A stretch of 64,000 bases of DNA from Anodontia alba (lineage: Eukaryota; Mollusca; Bivalvia; Lucinida; Lucinidae). Made by a program: the position numbers and the translations under genes. Under the pieces are notes generated by a model that worked only from the letters and a program-made list of their open reading frames with translations, ran no database searches and was not told the DNA's origin. Below, piece after piece: positions 43,808-54,303 of this stretch. The stretch's first letter is position 1, and every line of letters starts with the position of its first letter. The stretch is taken from positions 3,655,501 through 3,719,500 of the forward strand of contig OZ024825.1 in NCBI GenBank assembly GCA_964016985.1. The letters are read 5' to 3'.

Positions 43808-43928
43808 TATAACTCCAAAGGGGAGCAAATTCTGTCCTTAAAGAGCAGATTTAGAAGTAACATCATGTGAAGGGAAGCAAACAGAAAATCACGAGTGTTA
43901 TCTCTCTTTTTTCAAAACAAATAGCGGA

Positions 43929-44257
43929 CACTGAATGAGATAAGAATTTACGGTCCAGTCAACCCATTAGGGTCAGTCGAGCGAAGTCAGCTTACCTTAC
44001 CACACTTTTCCTGGACAGGCTACCTGATTATTGCCTTTTTTTTTCTCCATTCGTTCTCTAAGCGGTTAACCAGTACTTGTGTACATTCTTTTGCCAGAAA
44101 TAGACAATTGCCCTTCTTGAATTAGCGGAAAGGTGTGCATGACCTCAGAAAATATTTCATGATTAATATCAACGAAAAATGTTGCCAGACCAGCAGGAAT
44201 CGAACACGCGACCTCCTGATTATCAGTCGGACGCATATTTGACTGGGCCACCTAGCT
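43929..44257 (-). mobile_element. SINE-S copy 4
   Basis: Full-length copy with a box B-like GTGTTCGATTCC and tail TTGACTGGACCGTAAATTC. The 15-bp duplication AAAACAAATAGCGGA / AAAACAAATGGCGGA is at 43914-43928 and 44258-44272. Intronic, in the same sense as the syntaxin transcript. Confidence 0.9.
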
Positions 44258-44272
44258 AAAACAAATGGCGGA

Positions 44273-44866
44273 AAATGTACCTCGTGTATCTAACTCCCTT
44301 GAATGAACCAAGTTACGAAAACATAAGTGCTTGGGACAGGCACAGCGAATACCTTCTGTATCGTCCACATCTGTCCTTGGCGTTTTATTCTAAATGATTT
44401 GTGTGTTTGACACTGTTTTATCAGAAATCATTAATTTTTCTGTCGCTGTGTTTTGTTTTCAAATATTTACCGTAAAATTACGACCAAAATGGCCCTGACC
44501 TACGGTTTTTATGACAGTTAACTGGATTTTAGGGGAAGTTTTGTAAGAAAATGTTTTTGCTTTTCTTCATGGACTTCAAATTATAGATGTTCCAAACCAA
44601 TAAGTGAACAGTTCAGAAACTTTAAACAAATGGAACTTCTTGAAATCCTGCATCCAAACTACCCATCCTACAGATTTTCGCTTAACTTGCAGCCATGTTT
44701 TCATACGGGAAAAAATCATTTTTTATTTTACCCACCGAGTAGAATAAAACTGTATGCCCACAAATAAGTAAACACAACCATTTATCTTGATTACATTCTT
44801 TTTAGAGCTATGTGCAATGGTATTATTACTCTATCATTTGTGAAATGAGGCAGATTTAGTACTTAA
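44273..44866. other. Unassigned intronic stretch
   Basis: No exon or repeat recognised. Confidence 0.4.
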
Positions 44867-45147
44867 TATTACGGAAACACACCTATTTAAATATATTGAA
44901 AATTTTACAACCCAAAAACTGGCAAATTTTTAGATAAAAATTTTTAATATTTTTCATATTTCTGCTCAAAACATAGATTGTGGGTAATCGTTAGAATCGC
45001 CTCGCCGAGGCGGTTCTAACGAGTACCCACAATCTATGTTTTTGAGCAGACATAAAAAAAATAATGTTTACCTCTGTAAACCCCAGTTTTACTATATAAA
45101 AGTGGGGTTTAAGGGGGTCAAAATTATATAGGCGTGTTTTCGTGATG
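44867..45147 (-). mobile_element. MITE-A copy 12
   Basis: Full copy, core GTGGGTAATCGTTAGAATCG with complement. Opposite orientation to copy 13 in the same intron. Confidence 0.9.
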
Positions 45148-45379
45148 ATCATAATAATATGCTATCTAAAGGTTTCTTGGAATAAGAAACACATTGAACA
45201 ACTGGTTTAAAAATATCAAAAATCTGCTTTAATTATGTATACCCATGTTTTCACTATATATTATGGTAGACATAACATATAGATCCTAATATATATTAGG
45301 GTACACATTGCATAGATTTGTTAACTTAATGAAGCGTGTTTTTTTTTAATAATTTCAATATAAATGAGAGTAAATGACA

Positions 45380-45572
45380 TTAACTCTTTCAGCGCCAAAT
45401 TTCAGATGACATTTGTCGTCCTTTTTTTTTTTTTTTTTTTTTTTTTTATTTTAACAAACTATCGTTTGGAAAGTCGTTTATATGTAAAGTTGAGCTCATT
45501 GAGCCGTCTAATCTGGATCTATGCTTTTCTGCAAAAGCCTATTATTATCGCCTGTAGCAGTAAAAGAGTTAA
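45380..45572. mobile_element. Element M copy 2
   Basis: TTAACTCTTTCAGCGCC to GTAGCAGTAAAAGAGTTAA, a 27-base T run and half of the B hairpin (GAGCCGTCTAATCTGGATCT). Confidence 0.78.
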
Positions 45573-45704
45573 TGTACACAGCTACCATTTTGGCATTTGA
45601 AAAGCAAATATTAACATTGAGCCCTCTTAATGGCAGATACTGCCATTAAAATGCATTGGCTGTTTTAAAGAATCATTTTATGTAAGAAAGGCTTTGTTTT
45701 ATAC

Positions 45705-45810
45705 TTATTTCCTCATCAAACATATATTTTGTATATTTGTTAGAATCGCATTAATGAGGTGATTCTAACAAATGTCCAAAATACACGTTTTATAAGGAAA
45801 TAACAAATAT
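45705..45810. repeat. Foldback with TTAGAATCGC core
   Basis: TACTTATTTCCTCATCAAAC, TTTGTTAGAATCGCATTAAT and the complement GATTCTAACAAATGTCC...AAGGAAATAACAA. Confidence 0.7.
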
Positions 45811-46069
45811 CCAAACCATGTTTGCTTGAAGTATTAAAAACAGTGTTCTTGAGCGAAGGCTTCGTGCCAGTCAAAGTATAATCATAATGAAGTTTGTTGT
45901 TGTATCTTGTGTCGAAATAGAGAGAGTTGTCTGTGCAGTTGTTTGTATCAAATATTTATCCTAGTGAAGCCATTTGGATGTTGTGTTCTGTCATTTAACA
46001 TCTGTGTTCAAACACTACTTTCTCACATGCTTAGTTTAATCATATTTTATTGACAAATAATAATCCTAA

Positions 46070-46234
46070 AGCAAGTGGGATGGACCACAAATTAGAACGG
46101 ATATGAAACCAACTGATCTGGACATGCACTGTTTGACATTAAATATGTGAATTTCTATCAAAAACCCGGATCTGACTGGCTGGAAATTAGAAGTGGGCGT
46201 GGCATCTTAATTTATTCAGCAAGGCAAGAGTTAA
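46070..46234. mobile_element. Element T copy 2, left end lost
   Basis: AACCAACTGATCTGGACATG to CTTAATTTATTCAGCAAGGC, matching T copy 1. Confidence 0.72.
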
Positions 46235-46676
46235 AGAAATACTGAGGCTCAGCCCTTTTAGAATTTATTTATTTCAGTATTCTTGATCGTGCCTAAGATT
46301 CCAAGCTTTTCTAATTTTATCCTCTTCTTGCCTTGTTTGAAACGGGGAGTATTAAACAACAAAGGCATAAAGTTGACGTGACCTAAATATCAAGGATATT
46401 GCAGGTTAGTGCTGATAATTAGGTTTTCACAGTGTCATGCGTTATAATAATTCATAAAGACATAAAAAAGTATTTAGAAAAAAAAGACTATACGATTTAG
46501 CGGTTGTTGACCTTTTGTGACATAATACAATCATCATATGTAGCTTTACACGGATGAAAACGAGAACTATTCATTGCTCTACTTAACTGAACACCGGTAG
46601 GTACATCTGGGTATTGGTCAAGCGTCAGGCATGCTTCCATTCTGTGTTATTCCATTCGGTGTAAAATCTCAATCTT

Positions 46677-46873
46677 CATCACAAAAACATACCTATGTAA
46701 TATTGTCCCTTTATATAGTAAACTAGGGTTTACAGGGATAAATATTATTTTTCTTAGGCGGTATTAACGAGTACCCACAGTCTATGTTTCGAGCAGAAAG
46801 AATTTTATCTAAAAACTTTCAGTTTTTAGTGGTGAAATTTTCAATAAACTTGAACAGGTGTGTTTTTGTAATG
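46677..46873 (+). mobile_element. MITE-A copy 13, internal deletion
   Basis: Both ends present, with the left half of the core deleted (GGCGGTATTAACGAGTACCC remains). Its right end is 8 nt from the syntaxin exon donor at 46881. Confidence 0.88.
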
Positions 46874-46881
46874 CAACTTAC

Positions 46882-46978
46882 CTGATCTATTGGGTCTGAG
46901 GATATTGGTAGGCGCTCGAAATCCTTCACATCTTTGTATTTGTCTTTGGTACGCTGGTTTGTATGTGTTGTCTGCGAT
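46882..46978 (-). CDS. Probable syntaxin exon: linker before the SNARE motif
   Basis: A 97-nt candidate exon between acceptor TTTGTAG and donor CAG|GTAAGT. One nucleotide completes an upstream codon, then 32 codons follow. The product is hydrophilic and charged, with RTKDKYKDVKDFERLP in the middle, and ends DPIDQ. It ends in phase 0, which matches the phase-0 start of the next exon, giving PIDQ-IDMDK. Charged linker sequence is expected just before a syntaxin SNARE motif. A second acceptor (ATCGCAG) 7 nt further in would give a phase-0 start at 46971, so the 5' boundary is open. Assignment rests on splice sites, phase and position, because the peptide itself has no family signature I recognise. 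A MITE-A copy starts 8 nt past the exon end. Confidence 0.6.
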
Positions 46979-47185
46979 CTACAAAGGCAGGTGCGAAGGA
47001 TTAAGTAAATCAAACAGTATGAGGCAGGCAACCAGTGATTTTCATATAAACAGTTGCATAGTTTGATTAAAGACTGTATCGTTCTAATAATCATGAAAAA
47101 CTGTTTTTTGTTTGTTTGTTTTTTTTTTGTTGTCGTTTTTTTCAGTTTGTTCTCGAGTCTTCAAATTCGCTACGCAAAAGTTTTG

Positions 47186-47390
47186 TTGACTCTTTCGGCG
47201 CCAAATTTCAGACGACATTTGTCGTCTGCTTTTTTTTTTAATTTTAACAAATTATCGCTTGGAAAGACGTTTATATATAAAGTTGATAGACTGGATGTCA
47301 AACAGCAAAGATCCAGATTGAGCCGTCTCATCTGGATCTATTCTGTTTGCAAAAGCCTATCGTTATCGCCTGTGGCAGTGAAGGAGTTGA
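47186..47390. mobile_element. Element M copy 3
   Basis: TTGACTCTTTCGGCGCC to GTGGCAGTGAAGGAGTTGA; inner AGACGACATTTGTCGTCTG dyad and a partial B hairpin. Confidence 0.8.
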
Positions 47391-48106
47391 GGAAAGCGAA
47401 TGCATTTTCAGGGGATGTAAATGTATGAAGTGTTTGTCTCTCATCAAAAGGTCTGTTCTAAACCAGGGACCAACGTCTTTCCTTTACAGTAGGCCTTTAG
47501 TTTAGAATAGGAAGTGAAAACGTTCGGCACCATTATATACATCGCTGAAAATTCCTTAAATGAATCCAAACCCCATAAAGTCCCAGTGGTCATGACGAAG
47601 TGCAGTTTTCTTTACATTTCTTTTTTTTTTTTTTTTTCATTCATTTTATTAAAAACGATTATTTTGTGGTAACACTTTTGACCCTCACTCTATGAAAAAA
47701 AAATATTCTTCCATCTTAGAACTTAACCATGCCCATTGTTGAAAACAAGGCTGTTTCTGGAAAAATGAGAAAATGTCATCAGTTCGTCTGTTCTTTGCCC
47801 ATAGATTCGTAATGGATAACTTACGTTATGGTTTATACTATATGTTCTTAAGGCTGTTGTAGAGACACTGTAATTTCCCATCTGATGTTTGTGTGGCAAT
47901 TTATATATACCATTGTTTATTATATACACATAAATGTGTCTAATGGAGGAAGATATGAATTTATCAACATTCGTAACGTCAGAAACAACACTATAATATA
48001 GCGATGTTTAGCTACAAAAAAAAGTTTACTACTTTTTTATAGGATCGTAGATTTTGGGTCCTCTCTGGACATCTTCTAGACCATATTTCTGGTATGATAA
48101 GTACAA
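47391..48106. other. Unassigned stretch
   Basis: A T run at 47620-47640; short open frames only. Confidence 0.4.
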
Positions 48107-48454
48107 AAACACTTCAATGACTCAGACACCGATGGATTGTTTACCGTTGCTAATCAGAACTCATTTTCAGAGTCCCCAGGAAATTTCTACGATAGCTAAA
48201 GAAAACACTTATTTAGGTATATTTGAAGGAAATTCTTTTTTTATCATAGAAATGAGGCGATTCTAATGAGTACACTCAACACATACTTCAACATACTATT
48301 ACTTTATAGAAGATCACAATGACACCCCTAAACTATCCCTTTTTGTTTCGTTTCCTGGTATGCTGCCAGGATAAACACTCAGTGAATCGAACTACACATG
48401 TCTGAAACACATTTCCACGGTCCCAAAGCCGTTCAAGTTAATAAAGTTCGACTG
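48107..48454. mobile_element. Pogo-D copy 4, diverged
   Basis: CTTCAATGACTCAGACACC, GAGGCGATTCTAATGAGTAC, CTCAGTGAATCGAACTACAC, and the end AAAGTTCGACTGTT. Confidence 0.72.
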
Positions 48455-48524
48455 TTGAAACGGTAACTGTAACATCTGACAATATTTGAAATTAATCTAG
48501 GTCTAAAGCAAATGAAGTAGCCCT

Positions 48525-49235
48525 TAGCTACCAACCATCGCCGTCAGAAAACATTGAAAGTAGAAATAAGGAATGTGAGACAAGGGGTAAAACAATACTA
48601 GTACACAGGAAAGTTAATAATAACCAACCACTGCCGTCAAAAAGCGTTGAAAGTAAAAGTAAGGAATGTGAGTGGAATGTGAGACGATTACATTACCCAG
48701 GAAAGCTGAAAATTACCAATAACAGCAATCATGAAACATGGAAAGCAGAAGAAAGGAATGTGAGAGAAAAGTGAGACAACTACATTACCTAGGAAAGCCA
48801 ATAATTACCAACCACCGCCATCACAAATCATTGAATGGAGAAGTAAAGAATGTGAGAGAAATGTAAGACGATTGCATTACCCAGGAAAGTCCATAAATAC
48901 CAACCACCGCCGTCACAAAGCATTGAAAGCAGAAGTAAGGACTGTGAGAGAAATGTGAGACAATTACTTTACTCAGGAAAGCCCATAGTTACCAACCCCT
49001 GCCGTCACAAATCATTGAAAGTAGAAGTAAAGAATGTGAAAAAAATACATTACCCAGGAAATCCCATAATTACCAACCACCGCCATCACAAAACATTGAA
49101 AGTAGAAAGAAAGTAATGTTAGATAATTATTTTACTCAAGAAAGTCCATAATTCCCAACCATCGGCATCGAAGACATTGACAGTAGAAGTAGAGAATGTG
49201 AGAGGAATGTGAGGCAAGTACACACAAAAGGAAAG
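48525..49235. repeat. Minisatellite of about 90 bp, about eight units
   Basis: Units hold TACCAACCACCGCCGTCACA, AAGCATTGAAAGTAGAAGTA, AGGAATGTGAGAGAAATGTG and ACATTACCCAGGAAAGCCC. Starts at about 48531, 48623, 48808, 48899, 48991, 49072 and 49155. A stray partial unit lies at 52540-52575. Confidence 0.92.
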
Positions 49236-49378
49236 CTGCATGAACAAAATATAGACAGTAACGTATGAGAGAACACAGAGATAACGTAAAAAAATCCATC
49301 TTAAAATACGCATTTGTGAAAAAAGTGTGAAGGGTGGCAGGATAGGATTTAAATGGGCCTTACCTGACCTGTACTTAC

Positions 49379-49409
49379 CTTTACTAACATCTGCTCAAGC
49401 TTGTCCGTG
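49379..49409 (-). other. Possible upstream micro-exon of the syntaxin-like gene
   Basis: A strong donor AAG|GTAAGTACAGG follows a 31-nt stretch encoding TDKLEQMLVK after 1 nt. A T-rich tract and AAAAG acceptor lie just upstream. It ends in phase 0, which fits the next exon only if that exon uses its alternative acceptor (start 46971). Weak: it rests on one good donor and an open frame. Confidence 0.25.
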
Positions 49410-49710
49410 CTTTTGCGTGTGCAAAAAAAAAAATCATTTCACGTGGCAAGGTTATCTTTAAGCCTTCATGAAGATTTTATTGTAAGAATGGGAATATAAA
49501 TATAAATACCCATCAAGTGCTCAGTATATCTGGAAACCTCACATGTGTAGAGTAACTATGCTTACACTTTGCCATGGCGTTCGTCTAAGTCCTTTCGTGT
49601 ACGGTTTTGACTGGAAAGTATCTCCAATGGAGACGCTGTAAACAAAGGGTATGCAGTCATATACATGCTTGTATTATCAAGTACATCTGGAAGTAACATA
49701 TCAGCAACTA

Positions 49711-50072
49711 CAGTCGAACCTCAATAGCTCGAACACTGGTGGCTCGTTTACCATGACTAATTCGAACTCATATTTTAATCCCTACAAAATTATTCCAATA
49801 GCGTAAGAAAACACAAATATTTTAAGATTTTTTTTTCTATTTTATCATGATATTGTATGTTGTGTGTACTCATTAGAATTTCCACACTGAGGCAATTCTA
49901 ATTAGTACCTTCAACACACAATTATTGTATAGAACGTCGACAAAGAATCCCTCAATTATCGCCATTTGCTTCCTGACCTGGCGTCATAATATACCCTCAG
50001 CGGCTTGAAATACCCGTATCTGGAACATATCTTAATGGTCCCAAAGATATTCGAGCCACTGAAATTCGACTG
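49711..50072. mobile_element. Pogo-D copy 5
   Basis: CAGTCGAACCTCAATAGCTC to GAGCCACTGAAATTCGACTG with TA on both sides. The core palindrome is diverged (CTCATTAGAATTTCCACACT). Confidence 0.85.
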
Positions 50073-50084
50073 TACCTTGTTCCA

Positions 50085-50216
50085 ATACAAGGGAATGGAT
50101 ACGTTTTCAGAGGAGGCAACCCTATTAGAACCGTTTATGCCTCCTTTTGGAAGAAGGGAAAGAAGTTGCTCCCCGATGAAGTATTTTCTTTCCTTTTAGT
50201 GTCGGTCCTTTATTGA
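50085..50216. repeat. Dispersed repeat fragment
   Basis: AAGGGAATGGATACGTTTTC and GAGGAGGCAACCC match 765-900 and 42410-42555. Confidence 0.55.
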
Positions 50217-50309
50217 TGGGTACTGCTGTGCATAAACATAAGAGGAAGTCACAGAAGTTGTATCCATTGGCAGAAATGGCAGACAATCGTCGTCAACAAT
50301 TTGTTTTAA

Positions 50310-50720
50310 ATGACTTATCCACCTTCATCCCTGGACCAGCTCAAAACTTGGTAGGAATTATTGGGGCGACTAGTAGATAACAAAAATGGCTTAAATCGTT
50401 CCAATTGGAAATCAAAGATCTTGAAAATCTATTTTGAATTTATACTCCTGAATCGAAAGACAGATCTGCTCGAACTTTGGTACAAAAGTATTGTGAGGAC
50501 TTGTGGTTTATAAAGAGCTAACACTGTACCGATCAGAAATCCAAGATGGACACCATCTTGATAATTTAGTTTGAGCTTCTCCTGAACCAAAAGGCCAACT
50601 GATTAGAAACTTGATAGGAAGTATCAGAGTGACTTGTAGATGAAGAAAATAGTTAAAATCTTTCCGATCGGCGATCCAAGATGGCCGCCACGGCTTCTAA
50701 AATATACTCCATTGTCAGAT
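50310..50720. repeat. Diverged units of the 140-bp GATGGCCGCC array
   Basis: CAAAACTTGGTAGGAATTAT, AAATCCAAGATGGACACCAT and CCAAGATGGCCGCCACGG: two to three units like those at 62625-64000. A 55-codon frame from ATG 50217 runs into it; no function recognised. Confidence 0.75.
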
Positions 50721-50769
50721 CATAAAAGCACTGTCATGTTTTCTCTCTGAATGCCTTTTAAATAAATGA

Positions 50770-52115
50770 TCGGAAATGCGATTTAATTTACCTTTCAAAA
50801 ACAGCTAGATCTGAAAATCATTTAAAGCTGCAAGAAACCAATTTTCTCTTAAATAGTTCTGTAAACTTTTGCACTTAAATTTTCCACTGGTAATCAACTG
50901 ACAGGCAGCCGTATTGTCAGAGTTTACCACAATTCTTTTTTCCCATAATTTCAAACAAATAATTATGGCTGTAAAGCTGTAATGTGATATTCATCACCAG
51001 ATAATTGATGTAGAAATCCGGCATAGAAGAATGAACTTTTCTAAAATCCTCCACAAGCTGATAAACGGGCATCTAATGTATCCGGATTACACCACTCTTC
51101 ATACTGCATCATAGACATCCGAATATAAATGGGCAAAATCTGCTCCATCACAACAAATCCTTCTTTACACATTAAAAAAAAATAATAATATGCTCATACT
51201 GAGCAGCAGACCCATATATGTACTTCAACCAAGACAAAAATCTAGATACGAATGTTCGACTTGGTGTAACACATGCTGCGAAAACAATAAGTTTGCCAAA
51301 AAGTGTTTGCAGTTGTTTAATGTTGCGGTTTTCTTTTTTGCGTACTCATTGATCAACGAACTGTCTTATCTCTCTTAAACGGTCTGTTGTATCTTCAGTT
51401 GTCATTGTTCTTGTGTTAAATAGAACACCAAAAAAAAGTCATAATTTCTGAACGAGGAACAGACTTATCTGGAGCTTCGTCAATACCACAATTCTTCCAA
51501 ATATCTACCAAATCACATATATGCGAATTTAGCCTTTATTTTTTATTTTGCTCTTGTCATATCATATGATATTGAATTTGTTTCTCTCTGACAAATTGCT
51601 GCTGAACTTCTCAATCCCATTTAAGTACTGTATATGTTTAATTAAACAAAGGATACTTATTTTGATCAGATGGACATATGTTTATCTGTTTTTGTAAGCA
51701 GACAACCTTGAAGTTTCCTTTTGATAAATCACGGTAGTTTATTTCAGCCAAACAAAAGTCTAAGTTTACAAAATCGTTAACGGATGCTGAATTTAGATAG
51801 CTCAAATCGAACTCTTCTCTCATCTATCTCCTTTCTCGGGGACTGAATTCAAAGGGGACACAACTACATTATTTTAAAAAGGTTCATTGTTAAAAGGACC
51901 CAATATAGCATCAATTATGCTTTCTTTCTCCAAATATGTATTTATTTCTTCAACACATTCCATAGCACCTTTATATCTATTACATCTCCAGAACTGTTCA
52001 TTTCTGGAGAAAAAAATGTTTTCATCACCTTCAAAGCCTATGGAAACCCAAATTCTAGTAAATCACAAACTTGTATTTCATCATAATCTCTTAACATGGT
52101 CCTCATGTAATTAAG
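50770..52115 (-). pseudogene. DIRS-like RT and RNase H, decayed
   Basis: Read on the minus strand from 52115: DLLEFGFP, EEINTYLEKESIIDAILGPF-like, VVSPLNSVP, SYLNSASVNDFV (about 51780). Then an RT thumb-like part: MTFF, followed by TTDRLREIRQ in another frame. The RNase H part has GDEYHITALQP (about 50980), then RIVVNSDNTAACQLITSGKF (about 50900-50950), then SLQNYLRENWFLAALNDFQI. The order and motifs (LDLS-P...SVNDF, S/TDN-AA, LRE..FLAAL) fit DIRS-type tyrosine-recombinase retrotransposons. Many stops and frameshifts; no tyrosine recombinase found downstream. Confidence 0.75.
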
Positions 52116-52324
52116 ATTTAGCTTTTATTTAACTGGAATTTTACACTCTTCAGTATTATACTATCGAACTTCTTGATTTAATCATGTATTTCTATTTTTT
52201 ACACAAATCTTGAAATGTAGTAGAAACAACTGCTCTACAGATCTGACATGCTTTTGAGTGTTTACAGATATGTTTATCTAAATTACATGATTTTGTTATT
52301 CAAGTAAACTATGCTCAGGATGAG

Positions 52325-52575
52325 CTTCAGTGATCCTTTCTGTCCGTCGTCCGTGCGTCCGTCAATTCGTCTATCCATTTACACTTTCAAACGAAAGCTC
52401 CTTCAAAGCCATTGAAGCGATTTATTCCTAATTAGGTAAGAATGTTGCTTTGGTAAGAGGATTTTAAAATGACTAAAATTATGAAAATCTGCCTCTTCTT
52501 TTGTTTTCCATGGCAACTGAAAGCTCCTATAGGTTTATACATTGTAAGTAGAAATAAGGAATGTGAGACAAGGGG
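52325..52575. repeat. Mollusc-type GTCCGTCGTCCG repeat and minisatellite piece
   Basis: GATGAGCTTCAGTGATCC, TCCGTCGTCCGTGCGTCCGT, AAACGAAAGCTCCTTCAAAG; then a partial unit of the 90-bp minisatellite (AGTAGAAATAAGGAATGTGA) up to the R-element insertion point. Confidence 0.7.
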
Positions 52576-52596
52576 TTCCCGACTTTATTTTTTTTT

Positions 52597-54272
52597 GGGG
52601 GGGGGGGGGGGCGGGGGGCTATGCGTCACTCTTTAATCGCACGACGGCAGTTCGGGCCTCAGACTCAATGACGGCCTCTTCGTAACACTTTAACCAGTGG
52701 GTTGGGGCTTTTCCCTCGAATACCGCTTAAGCCGGCGCTAGGGAGCATATGCAGCCTCGCTAACTACAGTGTTGCATATGAAGAGACTCAATCAAACCGA
52801 GTCTCTGATTTTCGTGGTTTTGTGTGTTCTTTGCTTCCAAAGACAATCTTTTTTGGCTTTTGTTTTCTTTACTGTAGCTGGTGTTGTGCCGTGTGGCGGC
52901 CGTAAAAAGTCTCCCTGTACATCATCATAGTGCAGGTTATATTTTATTTCCTTTGGGATCTTGAGCCTATCCAGTCTATTTTGAAAATCGAATACCGCTT
53001 AAGCCGGCGCTAGGGAGCGTATGCAGCGTCGCCAACTACAGTCTTGCATATGAAGAAACTCAATCAAGAAGAGTCTCCGATTTTCGAGATTTTGTGTGTT
53101 CTTCGTTTCCAAAGATAATCTGCTTTGGCTTTTGTTTTATACTGTAGTTGGTGTTGTGTCGGGTGGCGGCTGTAAAATGTCTCCCTGTACATTTTCATAT
53201 TGCAGGTTATATTTTATTTCCTTTGGGATCATTCAATCTACCCTGTCTAGTTTGAAAATCAAATACCCCTTAAGCCGGCGCTTGGGAGCGTATGCAGTCT
53301 CGCCAACTACAGTGTTGCATATGAAGAAACTCAATCAAGCCGAGATTCCGATTTTCGTGATTTTGTGTGTTCTTTGTTTCCAAAGACAATCTTGTTTGGC
53401 TTTTGTTTTTATACTGTAGCTGGTGTTGTGCTGTGTGGCAGCCGTTAAAAGTCTCCCTGTACATATCATAGTGCAGATTATATTTTAGTCCCTTTGGGAT
53501 CATTGAGCCTATCCTGTCTATTTTGAAAATCGAATACCACTTAAGCCGGCGCTAGGGGACGTATGAAACCTCGCATACTACAGGGCTGCATGCCTAGTTG
53601 TCAACCCAATCATTGTTCATGGCTATGCTTCACTCTTTAATTGCACGACGGCGGTTCGGGCCTCAGACTCAATGACGGCCTCTTCGTAAAACTTTAACCA
53701 GTGGGTTGGGGCTTGACGATATGTCTTTGGCTTGGCCCGCCGTGGTTCAACTATTGATTTTCATTTACTCTGGCATACAGTAGAATTAGCCATGAGTACT
53801 CGTCTTTGTTTATTATAGTGATTAATTTGATTTTTGTGTTTTCGCTTTGATGCATTGACTGAGTTGGGAGCCTTTATGCGAACCAAATTTTTATGTATTT
53901 CTGTATTAAGAGTAGCATCGGGACCCAGGGTGAAGTTAGCTAGCTGTAAAAGTGCTTTAAACCCCCCGGAGGTTTACTCTACTGACCGTTCTAAGGCGGT
54001 GGTCCCGGTGTTAGTCTTATTCTTTGTTGCTTAGTGGTTTATTCCACGAGGCGATTTATTGTTATGTCTTTCCATGTGTCATTTTGTTCTTGTGTTTTTC
54101 AGTCCTTTTAGTATTGCGATTACCTCGCTTGAGGAAGAGAGAGCTAATCTTAGTGCCTTTCGTGCGTTTGTTCGATTTGTGCTTGTTCGGATTCGTCGGT
54201 TTCCTCTTCCTCTTGGGGTCTGGGAAGGGCTGCGGTTTATGATTGTGGCACTCCCTGGACTTTTCTCTTACG

Positions 54273-54302
<30 letters not shown>
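52597..54302 (+). mobile_element. Retroelement R copy 4, composite with 271-bp tandem repeats
   Basis: Order: a G run; the RT 3' end and start of the UTR (52613-52712); three 271-bp monomers plus a partial one (52717-53590); the RT 3' end again (53590-53695); the full 3' UTR; and about 30 T. TTCCCGACTTTATTTTTTT occurs on both sides (52576-52594, 54303-54321), so the whole composite entered as one unit. Partial head-to-tail tandem structure is known from Penelope-like elements, which suggests but does not prove that class. It lands in the 3' part of a gag-like frame of the DIRS remnant. Confidence 0.88.
52717..53590 (+). repeat. 271-bp tandem repeat inside R copy 4
   Basis: AATACCGCTTAAGCCGGCGC starts recur at 52717, 52989, 53260 and 53531 (periods 272, 271, 271). 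Each unit holds two successive hairpins: CATATGCA...TGCATATG (52746-52780 in unit 1) and GAGACTC...GAGTCTC (52783-52805). A partial unit is found in R copy 2 (23622-23812). Likely a 5'-region or promoter repeat of element R (inference). Confidence 0.92.

Positions 54303-54303
<1 letters not shown>

Larger units (their letters stand above)
33081..46978 (-). other. Syntaxin-like gene, 3' part (exons plus introns)
   Basis: Minus-strand host gene assembled by reading splice sites and phases. In transcript order the exons are 46978-46882, 43349-43247, 38252-38170 and 33376-33272, separated by introns of about 3.5, 5.0 and 4.8 kb. The joined product is a linker, a full Qa-SNARE motif and a C-terminal membrane anchor. 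Syntaxins sit on target membranes with the SNARE motif in the cytosol and zip into four-helix bundles that drive vesicle fusion. N-terminal Habc exons are not recognised and may lie upstream, possibly beyond the window. The introns hold MITE-A, pogo-C, pogo-D, E, M, T, SINE-S, hAT-like and mariner insertions. Which syntaxin paralogue this is cannot be decided from these exons. Confidence 0.85.

Noticed and set aside
53096..53503. Open frames of 107 and 77 codons at 53.1-53.5 kb
   Set aside because: They lie in the 271-bp tandem repeat, change frame between monomers and have no motif.
52717..53590. Hammerhead ribozyme in the 271-bp repeat
   Set aside because: No CTGANGA...GAAA core found on either strand by eye; only simple hairpins are supported.
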